Shown here piece after piece: positions 1 to 7,265 of a stretch of 49,149 nt of DNA. A program made the position numbers and the translations under genes. The DNA is from SAR116 cluster bacterium AG-337-N21. Its GTDB lineage: Bacteria; Pseudomonadota; Alphaproteobacteria; Puniceispirillales; Marisalimonadaceae. The DNA lies in contig QBZZ01000015.1 of NCBI GenBank assembly GCA_003282145.1, positions 1-49,149 on the forward strand. The letters run 5' to 3'. The notes under the pieces were generated by a model. That model saw nothing but the letters and a program-made list of their open reading frames with translations. It did not search any database and had not been told where the DNA came from. Every line of letters begins with the position of its first letter. Position 1 is the first letter of the stretch.

Positions 1-93
1 ATCCATTTAAATAACTCAATCATTAGTTTAATCTTAACAATATTAAAAATTAATATAAGATTTTTAACATGTTAAGTCAAAAGGGGTGGGACT

Positions 94-1746
94 GTGAAAG
101 AATATAATGTGGGAGACCTAGTTTCAGAATTTTTATATCAGATAGGTGTGAAAGATGTTTTTGGTGTGGTTTCAGTCCATAACATACCTATGCTAGATGC
201 TATTGGCAGAAGGAACTATATACAAATGATACCTGCAAGAGGTGAAATGGGCGCAGGTCACATGGCAGATGGTTATGCAAGAGCTACAAATGGTCTTGGA
301 GTTGTCTTTACTAGTACTGGACCTGGAGCAGCAAATATAGCAGGAGCTTTAGTTGAGTCACGGTTTGCGGGCTCTGCAGTACTTCATTTTACTGGTCAAA
401 CGGCAACAGAAAATTTAGATAAAAAGCAAGGAACAGTTCACGATGTTCCTGATCAGTTGGGTATGTTGAAATCTATTTCAAAGAAAGCAATTAGAATAAG
501 CAAACCAGAAGACGTTATTACAAAATTAATGGAAGCAACTACTGCCGCTCTCACCCCTCCAATGGGACCTGTGTCTATTGAAATACCAATAGATATTCAA
601 AGGACTATTATTGAAAGGCCATCAGAATTAGATCAAATTAAATTGCCAAGCATAAATTTACAAATAGGTGATATTTCATCTTTAGATAAGATAGAGGACA
701 TAGTAAAAAAATCTAAAAGAAAAATACTTTGGGTAGGTAATGGGGCAAAATTTGCAAAAGATGAAGTGGAAAAACTTATTGATATTGGCTTTGCAGTTGT
801 TACTAGCACATTAGGAAGAGGTGTTGTTCCTGAAAGTAATAAAATGAGTATGGGTGCTTTTAATGCTGTACCTCTAATAGAAGATTTTTATAAAACACTT
901 GATTTAATGATAGTTGTTGGAAGTAGATTAAGAGGACACGAAACTAGAGATATGTCTTTAAAACTTCCTGACAATATTATTCAAATTGACATTGATCCTG
1001 ATGCAGAAAATAGAACATACAAAACTAACCTTTTTCATTGTGGTGACGCAAAAATGGTTTTGGGAGAACTTGCTAATAGACTATCAAACAATACCCTTGT
1101 CGATGATGACTGGATAAATGAAGTTTCACAACTAAAAAACAAAATTTTAGAATCTTATAAAAATAATCTTGGTGCTTACAAGGACTTTCCAGAAATTATC
1201 AGAAGAGTACTCCCTGAAAATGGAAGATGGGTCAGAGACGTAACGATTTCTAATAGTATGTGGGGCAATCGTTCTATGCAAATTAATAAACCTGAACAAA
1301 ACATTTATCCTGTTGGAGCTGCAATTGGACCTGGAATGGCTCTTGCTATTGGAGCATCTGTTGGTATTAATGGAGAAAAAACTATTGCAATGTGTGGTGA
1401 TGGAGGTTTTATGTTAAATCTTCCTGATTTGTGGACAGCTGCTGAAACTAATTGTGATGTAGTTTTTCTAGTTATGAACGACCAAGGATATGGTGTTATA
1501 AAACATATTCAAGAAAGCATGTATGGTGGAAGAAAATTCTATGCAGATTTGATAGGTCCAAATTTTGAAGATTTAGCCAAAGTTGCAAAAATGAAATATA
1601 AGAGAATTGATAATGCTAATGAGCTAGAAAAAAAATTGGATGAAGCTATAAAATTTACTGGCCCTGTTTTAGTAGAAGTAAATGTTCACGCAGTAGGAGA
1701 AATGCCTCGTTACTTTGCTCCACCTCCTCATGCTTTGAAGGATTGA
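94..1746 (+). CDS. Thiamine-diphosphate-dependent enzyme, acetolactate synthase / decarboxylase-like
   Basis: A 550-residue protein with the three-domain layout of the acetolactate synthase / benzoylformate decarboxylase superfamily. The N-terminal PYR domain carries the cofactor-activating Glu51 in ARGEMGAGHMADGYAR. The middle domain spans roughly 195-330. The C-terminal PP domain has the metal/ThDP motif, GDG at 435-437 and Asn462. The start is GTG at 94, preceded by an AGGGGTGGG Shine-Dalgarno. A TauE/SafE permease begins one base after the stop, so the two are almost certainly co-transcribed. The substrate is not evident: no regulatory small subunit is nearby, which argues against branched-chain biosynthesis. 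An acyl-transfer or decarboxylation reaction on a 2-oxo acid or sulfonate is an inference from context. Confidence 0.85.
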   Translation: MKEYNVGDLVSEFLYQIGVKDVFGVVSVHNIPMLDAIGRRNYIQMIPARGEMGAGHMADGYARATNGLGVVFTSTGPGAANIAGALVESRFAGSAVLHFTGQTATENLDKKQGTVHDVPDQLGMLKSISKKAIRISKPEDVITKLMEATTAALTPPMGPVSIEIPIDIQRTIIERPSELDQIKLPSINLQIGDISSLDKIEDIVKKSKRKILWVGNGAKFAKDEVEKLIDIGFAVVTSTLGRGVVPESNKMSMGAFNAVPLIEDFYKTLDLMIVVGSRLRGHETRDMSLKLPDNIIQIDIDPDAENRTYKTNLFHCGDAKMVLGELANRLSNNTLVDDDWINEVSQLKNKILESYKNNLGAYKDFPEIIRRVLPENGRWVRDVTISNSMWGNRSMQINKPEQNIYPVGAAIGPGMALAIGASVGINGEKTIAMCGDGGFMLNLPDLWTAAETNCDVVFLVMNDQGYGVIKHIQESMYGGRKFYADLIGPNFEDLAKVAKMKYKRIDNANELEKKLDEAIKFTGPVLVEVNVHAVGEMPRYFAPPPHALKD

Positions 1747-1747
1747 A

Positions 1748-2506
1748 ATGTTTGAAATGCCAGGAGAACTTTCAGAGTTCACAATATACTTCTTAATATT
1801 TGCGAGTATGATGACCTCTTTTATAAGTTCTGCTTTTGGAATTGGTGGTGGAGCTATCCTAATAGGTTTGTTAGCCATTAAACTCCCACCTTTTGCTTTG
1901 TTACCAATACACGGTATTGTTCAAATAGGATCTAATTTCGGTCGAACCCTTATTTTTCTAAAAGATGTAAAGAGGGACGTGTTAGCTCCTTTTAGTATTG
2001 GAACTGTTCTAGGATCTTTTATCGGTGGAACATTCTTTATACAAATAGAGCCTTGGTTACTTCAATTAATTGTTGCTTTATTTATTCTTTGGTCTGTTTT
2101 TGGAAAAATCCCGGCTATTGGTGCAACTCACGTAGTTTTTGGTGGAATGTTTTCTGGCTTTTTTACAATGTTTTTTGGAGCTTCAGGAACTTTAGTAGCA
2201 GGCATGGTAAAGACTATGAAATTAGAGCCAGTAAAACATACAGCTACTCATTCAGCATTAATGACGATTCAACATTTTATAAAGGTAGTAATATTTGGCT
2301 TTGTAGGTTTTGTTTATGCTGATTATTTTCTGCTAATTACTGCAATGATTTTAAGTGGTTTTTTAGGAACAGTAATTGGTAAAAAAATTTTAGTAAACTT
2401 TGGTAAAAAATATTTTAAATTAGCACTAAATATTATCCTTACTTTAATAGCATTAAACCTTATATGGAGTGCAATAAAAATGAGTGGTTATTTTACAAAT
2501 ATTTAA
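1748..2506 (+). CDS. TauE/SafE family membrane exporter
   Basis: A 252-residue protein with about eight hydrophobic segments and the glycine-rich first helix typical of TauE/SafE (SSAFGIGGGAILIG near residue 27). Characterised members are proposed to export sulfite, sulfoacetate or other small anions, although many have unknown substrates. It lies one base after the ThDP enzyme in the same direction, which suggests that it exports a product of that enzyme or imports its substrate. Its last four bases overlap the 3' end of the convergent tctA gene. Family assignment is firm; the transported anion is not known. Confidence 0.85.
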   Translation: MFEMPGELSEFTIYFLIFASMMTSFISSAFGIGGGAILIGLLAIKLPPFALLPIHGIVQIGSNFGRTLIFLKDVKRDVLAPFSIGTVLGSFIGGTFFIQIEPWLLQLIVALFILWSVFGKIPAIGATHVVFGGMFSGFFTMFFGASGTLVAGMVKTMKLEPVKHTATHSALMTIQHFIKVVIFGFVGFVYADYFLLITAMILSGFLGTVIGKKILVNFGKKYFKLALNIILTLIALNLIWSAIKMSGYFTNI

Positions 2507-3987
2507 TCTTTTTGCTTTGTTATCCATGAAAAAATCACTGGTCCACATAAACCTAAAAATGCAAAAATTAAAAACATAAGCGCAAGAGGTTGGGTAAGGA
2601 TCAACCACCACTGACCATCAAACATTTTTAAAGAATGTTGTAGGTTAGTTTCCACCATTTCACCTAATATTAAACCAACGGCAATTGGAGCAACCGAGAA
2701 ACCATGTCTTCTTGCAAAAAAACCAATTACACCAAAAATCAAAGCCAACCAAACATCCAAAAGTTGTCCTTGAAAAGCATAGGCACCAATGACCGATAAT
2801 GCAAAAACTATTGGCCATAGAATTTGGGTTGGCACTAAGGATACCCTTGCAAACAATTTAGCTGCATATAGTCCCATCAGCATAAACATTACGTTTGCAA
2901 CAAACATAGATCCAAAAATTTGATAGACCTTTTCAACTTGTTCAGTAAACAAATAAACACCTGGTCTAAGCCCATGAACCATTAGACCAACTAGAATTAT
3001 TGCGGTTGTACCACTGCCGGGTATTCCTAGTACCATTGTTGGCACCATTGCGCCCCCAGTTGCAGCATTATTAGCGGCTTCAGCACCAGCTATACCTTCA
3101 ATTGAACCTTTACCAAATTCTTTTTTATTCTTAGACCATCGTCTAGCTTCAGAATAACCAATCATTGATGCTACAGTTGCACCCTCAGCAGGCAAAACAC
3201 CTATAAATGTTCCAATTCCACAAGACCTCAAGATAGTTTTCCAAATCTTTTTATAATCCTCTTTTGTTGGGAGTTTTACAGCTTTCATACTTACTGTTTT
3301 AATAATTTTATCAACTGTTTTTGATTGGACTAAAAGTTCAGAGATAGCAAAAAGACCAATGAATATTGGAACAAAATGGAGACCTTCATACAATTCATAA
3401 TTCCCAAACATAAATCTTTCAATTCCAGTTACACGTTCAGCGCCTATTGTAGAAAGCCAAACTCCAAAAATCCCACCGATTAGATTTTTAACAGCACCGC
3501 CTGCACTAATACTCGCTAACATGGATAATCCAAAAACTGTTAGTGCAAAATATTCTGGAGATCTAAACTCGTAAGCAACCCTAGCCAATAAAGGCGCGGC
3601 AAAACATAGTATTAGAACGGAAAAGATACCTCCAACAGTACTTGATATCACCGCAATACCTAAAGCTCGGCCAGCTTCGCCTTTTTGTGCAAGAGGATAT
3701 CCATCGAAGGTAGTGGCTGCCGCAGCTGAGGTACCAGGGGTATTTATTAAAATCGCGGTTATTGAACCAGCAAATGTAGCAGATACATATATCGTAGCAA
3801 GAACTGCAATAGCATGGACTGGGTCCATTGTAAGAGTAAACGGCAATAGTAAAGCAGCACCTGTAGTTGCTCCTAACCCTGGTAGGACACCTATTATAAC
3901 ACCCAGAACTGTTGTAGCAAAAATCAAACCTAGTAAATAAGGGTCAACCATAACTGACGCCATTGCAGATATTGCCTGTTCAAACAT
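2503..3987 (-). CDS. tctA: Tripartite tricarboxylate transporter large permease TctA
   Basis: A 494-residue, strongly hydrophobic protein with 11-12 predicted membrane segments, the usual length for TctA. The family hallmarks are visible near the N-terminus: GVLPGLGATTGAALLLPFT (about residues 33-51), followed by a stretch with INTPGTSAAAATTFDGYPLA. It is the third gene of a tctC-tctB-tctA operon, starting eight bases after tctB. The TTT family moves citrate and many other carboxylates or dicarboxylates using the ion gradient and a periplasmic receptor, so the substrate cannot be named from the permease. The gene converges on the TauE/SafE gene with a four-base overlap. Confidence 0.95.
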   Translation of the reverse strand: MFEQAISAMASVMVDPYLLGLIFATTVLGVIIGVLPGLGATTGAALLLPFTLTMDPVHAIAVLATIYVSATFAGSITAILINTPGTSAAAATTFDGYPLAQKGEAGRALGIAVISSTVGGIFSVLILCFAAPLLARVAYEFRSPEYFALTVFGLSMLASISAGGAVKNLIGGIFGVWLSTIGAERVTGIERFMFGNYELYEGLHFVPIFIGLFAISELLVQSKTVDKIIKTVSMKAVKLPTKEDYKKIWKTILRSCGIGTFIGVLPAEGATVASMIGYSEARRWSKNKKEFGKGSIEGIAGAEAANNAATGGAMVPTMVLGIPGSGTTAIILVGLMVHGLRPGVYLFTEQVEKVYQIFGSMFVANVMFMLMGLYAAKLFARVSLVPTQILWPIVFALSVIGAYAFQGQLLDVWLALIFGVIGFFARRHGFSVAPIAVGLILGEMVETNLQHSLKMFDGQWWLILTQPLALMFLIFAFLGLCGPVIFSWITKQKD

Positions 3988-3995
3988 AGAATATC

Positions 3996-4457
3996 CTAAC
4001 CATAATAAAGATTCATAAGAATACCTCGCGGGAATCTTATTTTAAGCACAAAGTCAAATAATAAAAAAACTAAACCTGGGGTAACTGTGGCAGTTAAAAA
4101 TGCAACCCATAATCTTTTTTCTCCCCACAAAATACTCATTAAAAAAATTACAACAAAAATCCCAATAAACATATCTGTGTATACAGTCAACAAATAAAAG
4201 AGCAGAAATAATAACATACTTCCCCAAGTGTGATATTTTTCTAATGATACAGCTTTAGGTTTATTTTTATAAAATTGATAAGTTAGAATTCCAAGTAAAA
4301 ACAATTTCAAAATCATTAAAAAAATTGGAAAAGATCTAGCTTGCATACTGTCACCTACAATCATTTCAGGGGATGTATCAAGCTGAAGAGAAATTGCTAT
4401 AACTGATAATGAAAAAATTGCCAGTATTAATGGAATTAGATAAATTTTATTTTTCAT
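3996..4457 (-). CDS. tctB: Tripartite tricarboxylate transporter small membrane subunit TctB
   Basis: A 153-residue protein with four hydrophobic helices (about residues 5-25, 45-63, 78-95 and 97-140), matching the size and topology of TctB, the poorly conserved small subunit of TTT transporters. Assignment rests mainly on topology and on its position between tctC and tctA. It is separated from tctC by a 51-base gap that holds a perfect 28-base palindrome. The start ATG at 4457 is the first in frame. Confidence 0.85.
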   Translation of the reverse strand: MKNKIYLIPLILAIFSLSVIAISLQLDTSPEMIVGDSMQARSFPIFLMILKLFLLGILTYQFYKNKPKAVSLEKYHTWGSMLLFLLFYLLTVYTDMFIGIFVVIFLMSILWGEKRLWVAFLTATVTPGLVFLLFDFVLKIRFPRGILMNLYYG

Positions 4458-4468
4458 TTATTTCAAAT

Positions 4469-4496
4469 AAAGACCTCTCAAATTTGAGAGGTCTTT
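4469..4496 (-). terminator. Perfect 28-bp palindrome between tctC and tctB
   Basis: The segment is a perfect inverted repeat centred at 4482/4483, with arms AAAGACCTCTCAAA and TTTGAGAGGTCTTT. It lies directly after the tctC stop in the transcribed direction. There is only a short, interrupted T-run after it, so it may act as a leaky terminator or as an mRNA 3'-end stabiliser. Either would let the periplasmic receptor be made in excess over the two membrane subunits. Confidence 0.7.
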
Positions 4497-4508
4497 TATC
4501 TTCTTTAA

Positions 4509-5486
4509 TTATTTCAATAAGCCCATTTCTTTTAGAGCAGGACCAAATTCACCTACCATAAATGCAATTTGCTTTCCCCAAGGACCAGATGGTTGTGGAG
4601 ATGTACTGTCTAAACCAGAATTTGCGAGATAAGCTTGGTACATTGAATGTTTCATAGCTTTTTGTATCCCTTTTTCCATGTCAGCAACTCTTGCACTATC
4701 AACACCAGCATGAGTTACAAAGCCTCTAGTAGTTGAAAGAACTAGATCAATACCCATTGACTTAGCTGTCTTAGCCTTAGGTATTGGCGCCATTCCATTT
4801 TCGGCTAAAATGACAAGTGGGCAAATATCTCCAGCTTCGACTGGAGCTGCAGCTTCTGACAAGTTAAGTGTTCCCACATCGACTTCTCCTGCAACTAGTC
4901 TAGTAGCTAATTCACCTCCACCTTTATATGGTATGTATTTAGGCATTTTTTGACCAAGTCTTTTTGCCCAAAGAAAAACAGTTATATGGTCAATAGTACC
5001 AGTATGAGTGCCGCCAAAAGTTATCTTATCACCCTTTTTCATACCAGCTACAAAATCTTCCGGTGTTTTGTAAGGACTTTTTTTACAATTAACCATTAAT
5101 ATTTGAGGATCGTTTGTTCCTCTAGAGATAGGCGCCATATCTTCAACTTTTAGCTTTGTTTTACCCATAGCCATAGTAATTGCATGTCCAACAGTAAAAG
5201 TTAATATAGTGTTTCCATCGGCAGGCCTTGTCATAAAATAATTCATTGCCGCGGCACCACCGCCACCTCTTTTATTTACAACTACCATGTCTTGTTTCAA
5301 TGTCCTTCTGGAACGAAGCATCATCATTCTTGAGTTCACGTCAGTACCACCACCTGCTCCTGCGTGAGTCACAACTTCAATTGCAGGTTTCTTAGCGGCT
5401 AAAGTTGGAGCAGTTGTAAAGGCTATAGCAGATACTATAGCAGCTAAACCAGTACCAACCTTGAATAGTGTAGTAGATTTAATCAT
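4509..5486 (-). CDS. tctC: TTT transporter periplasmic receptor TctC (Bug family)
   Basis: A 325-residue secreted protein. The first ~30 residues form a signal peptide (basic start, hydrophobic core GLAAIVSAIAF, cleavage near TLAA-KK). The mature protein opens with the Bug-type beta strand and loop (EVVTHAGAGGGTDVNSRMM), in which the glycines and Asp contact carboxylate ligands in known Bug proteins. Codon ATG at 5486 is preceded by a strong GGAGG. It is the first gene of the tctCBA operon and has three short dyads just upstream, which suggests regulated expression. The ligand cannot be deduced. Confidence 0.92.
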   Translation of the reverse strand: MIKSTTLFKVGTGLAAIVSAIAFTTAPTLAAKKPAIEVVTHAGAGGGTDVNSRMMMLRSRRTLKQDMVVVNKRGGGGAAAMNYFMTRPADGNTILTFTVGHAITMAMGKTKLKVEDMAPISRGTNDPQILMVNCKKSPYKTPEDFVAGMKKGDKITFGGTHTGTIDHITVFLWAKRLGQKMPKYIPYKGGGELATRLVAGEVDVGTLNLSEAAAPVEAGDICPLVILAENGMAPIPKAKTAKSMGIDLVLSTTRGFVTHAGVDSARVADMEKGIQKAMKHSMYQAYLANSGLDSTSPQPSGPWGKQIAFMVGEFGPALKEMGLLK

Positions 5487-5509
5487 TTAATTTCCTCCAT
5501 AATGATTAA

Positions 5510-5571
5510 CCAGCATATGCTGGATGTTTAATGTTATAATAACATTAGTAGTATAAGAATAAAATATTCTT
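5510..5571 (-). promoter_or_regulatory. Three consecutive inverted repeats upstream of tctC
   Basis: Dyad 1 is CCAGCATATGCTGG at 5510-5523, a perfect 14-base palindrome 24 bases before the tctC ATG. Dyad 2 is AATGTTA-taa-TAACATT at 5530-5546. Dyad 3 is AAGAATA-aaa-TATTCTT at 5555-5571. Their centres are about 21 and 25 bases apart, i.e. roughly two helical turns. The three sequences differ, so this is not one repeated operator. Some may be protein-binding sites and dyad 1 could also form a leader hairpin. Confidence 0.4.
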
Positions 5572-5709
5572 TCCCCCATTTAAACTATACATAATTTTTT
5601 AACAAGATTGCATATCAAATGAATAGTTTGATTATTACTATATAAGAAAATGAGTCAAGCATAAGAAGTTATGATGGTCATATATCAATTAATTAGTTAA
5701 GTAACTTTA

Positions 5710-5877
5710 TTAATCAGAGTTATTTTTATACACGTCAATATTCATATTTTTTCTATAAATTTCTATAGTCTCAGTTCTGCTATAAACTTTATTTTCTTCA
5801 TGTGAAAGAAATTGGTCAATTTGTGGTGCAGCACTTGCCAATTGAAAAATTACAGAAATTATAGAGAGTGGTTCCAA
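5710..5877 (-). CDS. Possible small protein, 55 residues, TTG start
   Basis: Reading the minus strand from TTG at 5877 gives a 55-residue ORF ending in TAA at 5710-5712. A GGAG sits seven bases before the TTG, and an in-frame stop at 5893-5895 excludes a longer form. The peptide has a hydrophobic first third (IISVIFQLASAA) and a charged, polar remainder (HEENKVYSRTETIEIYRKN), a protein-like composition rather than random AT-rich translation. I recognise no family. It is co-directional with tctC but 220 bases upstream. The call is tentative. Confidence 0.4.
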   Translation of the reverse strand: MEPLSIISVIFQLASAAPQIDQFLSHEENKVYSRTETIEIYRKNMNIDVYKNNSD

Positions 5878-6024
5878 TTTAAAACTCCATGATTATTAAA
5901 ATTTGCAAACATTATGCCATTCAAAGAACAAAATTTTGGATAATTAAAGTAAATCATTGAAAATTTAAAAAATTATAATAAGTAATAGTCTTCAACAACT
6001 ATCAAACAAAGAACTTTAAATTAT

Positions 6025-6588
6025 ATGGAAAATTTTAAATTAATCGAAAAATATAATGCCTCTGATATTTCTATACCAAATAATATGGTTGGTTGGATGA
6101 GATCTAATCATGCAGGGGAGACAGGTGCTGTTTGGATATACCTAGGTGCTAAGTGTATTTTTTGGAATAAAAAAATTAAGGTAATGTCAAAAGAACATTA
6201 CCAAACGGAAAAAAATCATTTAATTATTATGAACCATCTATTATCAAATAAAAGTAAAAGTAAACTTTTAATTTTATGGAGAATTCTGGGGTTTAGTTTG
6301 GGATTTATTTCGGCCTTTTTAGGTTATAGATTTTTTTGTGTCACTATACAATCAGTTGAGAGTTTTGTAGAACAACATTATCGAGAGCAAATAGAATTTT
6401 TATATAAAAAATCAATTTCTTTTGATCTCTTAAAAGTTTTAGAAATGTGTTGTGATGAAGAAGTTGAGCATCAAAATGATGCCAAAATGCAGAAGGGATT
6501 AGATAAAAACAGTTTTTTTGAAAATAAGTGGTCCAATTTAATTGGCTTGGGATCTAATGTTGCAGTAAATGTTTCTAAATTAATATAG
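6025..6588 (+). CDS. coq7: Coq7-type demethoxyubiquinone hydroxylase
   Basis: A 187-residue protein of the COQ7 di-iron carboxylate family, which hydroxylates the quinone ring (C6) in late ubiquinone synthesis at the inner membrane. The six ligands of the family can be placed: Glu32 in NHAGETGA, Glu62 and His65 in TEKNHL, Glu112 in VESFVEQHY, and Glu146 and His149 in CDEEVEHQ. A hydrophobic stretch near 84-106 fits the membrane-contacting helices. It heads a three-gene operon with a DCC thiol protein nine bases downstream. Members in alphaproteobacteria are the usual aerobic C6 hydroxylase, consistent with the COQ9 and ABC1 genes elsewhere in this window. Confidence 0.92.
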   Translation: MENFKLIEKYNASDISIPNNMVGWMRSNHAGETGAVWIYLGAKCIFWNKKIKVMSKEHYQTEKNHLIIMNHLLSNKSKSKLLILWRILGFSLGFISAFLGYRFFCVTIQSVESFVEQHYREQIEFLYKKSISFDLLKVLEMCCDEEVEHQNDAKMQKGLDKNSFFENKWSNLIGLGSNVAVNVSKLI

Positions 6589-6597
6589 GTTTTAAAA

Positions 6598-6978
6598 ATG
6601 AATTTAACTAAAGTTTTTTATGATGGTAAATGTGGCCTTTGTAGCAAGGAAATCAATTACTATAAAAAGGTAGCCCCAAAGAATATTTTTGAATGGTATG
6701 ACATTGCAACCAAACCAGATGACTTAAAACTTATTAAAGTATCTCAATATGATGCTTTAATGTATTTACATGCGATAGATCAAAACGCCAATCTGAAGAT
6801 TGGTGTAGACGCTTTTATTTTGATTTGGAGTAAATTAAGGTTTTGGAATATATTGTCTATTTTTGTAAGTCTTCCTATCATTTATTCATTAGCCAAGATT
6901 ACATATAACATTTTTGCTGGTTATAGATTTAAAAAATTAACTCATTGTCAGGCAGCAAGTCAGGAGGTGTCAAAATAA
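6598..6978 (+). CDS. DCC family thiol-disulfide oxidoreductase-like protein (DUF393)
   Basis: A 126-residue protein opening with the DCC signature YDGKCGLCSKE, where Cys12 and Cys15 form a thioredoxin-like CxxC just after the conserved Asp9. The DCC/DUF393 family is named for this motif, and members are suspected redox proteins without a well defined substrate. A hydrophobic segment lies near 80-105. It follows coq7 by nine bases and is one base before a small unknown gene, so a link to quinone metabolism is possible, but that is inference only. Confidence 0.88.
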   Translation: MNLTKVFYDGKCGLCSKEINYYKKVAPKNIFEWYDIATKPDDLKLIKVSQYDALMYLHAIDQNANLKIGVDAFILIWSKLRFWNILSIFVSLPIIYSLAKITYNIFAGYRFKKLTHCQAASQEVSK

Positions 6979-6979
6979 C

Positions 6980-7171
6980 ATGATAAAATGGGTAAAGAAC
7001 AAACTTAAAAAACCAGATATCAATCTTTCACAAAAAGAAACTCGCTTAGAGCAAATGAAAAAAAATCCTTATAAAAGAGTAGACAGTGAAAATATGACCG
7101 AGATTGAAAAAATGGATAAAGGCTTTAATGGTAAGACTTTTTCTATTAATGGAATGGATATAGATTTTTAA
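6980..7171 (+). CDS. Small hypothetical protein in the coq7 operon
   Basis: A 63-residue, highly charged protein with no membrane segment or signal peptide and many lysines in the first half (KWVKNKLKKPD). I do not recognise a family. Its ATG lies one base after the stop of the DCC gene, and a GGAGG (6962-6966) inside that gene's last codons serves as ribosome binding site, which supports a real, translationally coupled gene. The polar C-terminus ends in NGMDIDF. Confidence 0.65.
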   Translation: MIKWVKNKLKKPDINLSQKETRLEQMKKNPYKRVDSENMTEIEKMDKGFNGKTFSINGMDIDF

Positions 7172-7265
7172 ATCATCTAGCTAAAACATTTTTATTACTT
7201 TGCCTTTAAGTAAATAATTATGTATTTTTTGATTCTTATTTTAAAGGTTAACTAGGGGGTAAAAG

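Larger units (their letters stand above)
5487..6024. other. Longest intergenic gap, between divergent tctC and coq7
   Basis: This 538-base gap separates two divergent operons. Near tctC it carries three inverted repeats at 5510-5523, 5530-5546 and 5555-5571. From 5710 to 5877 the minus strand encodes a possible 55-residue peptide. The remaining sequence, about 5572-5709 and 5878-6024, is AT-rich and shows nothing I can name; the coq7 promoter must lie in the latter part, but no clear -35/-10 pair stands out. Confidence 0.6.
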
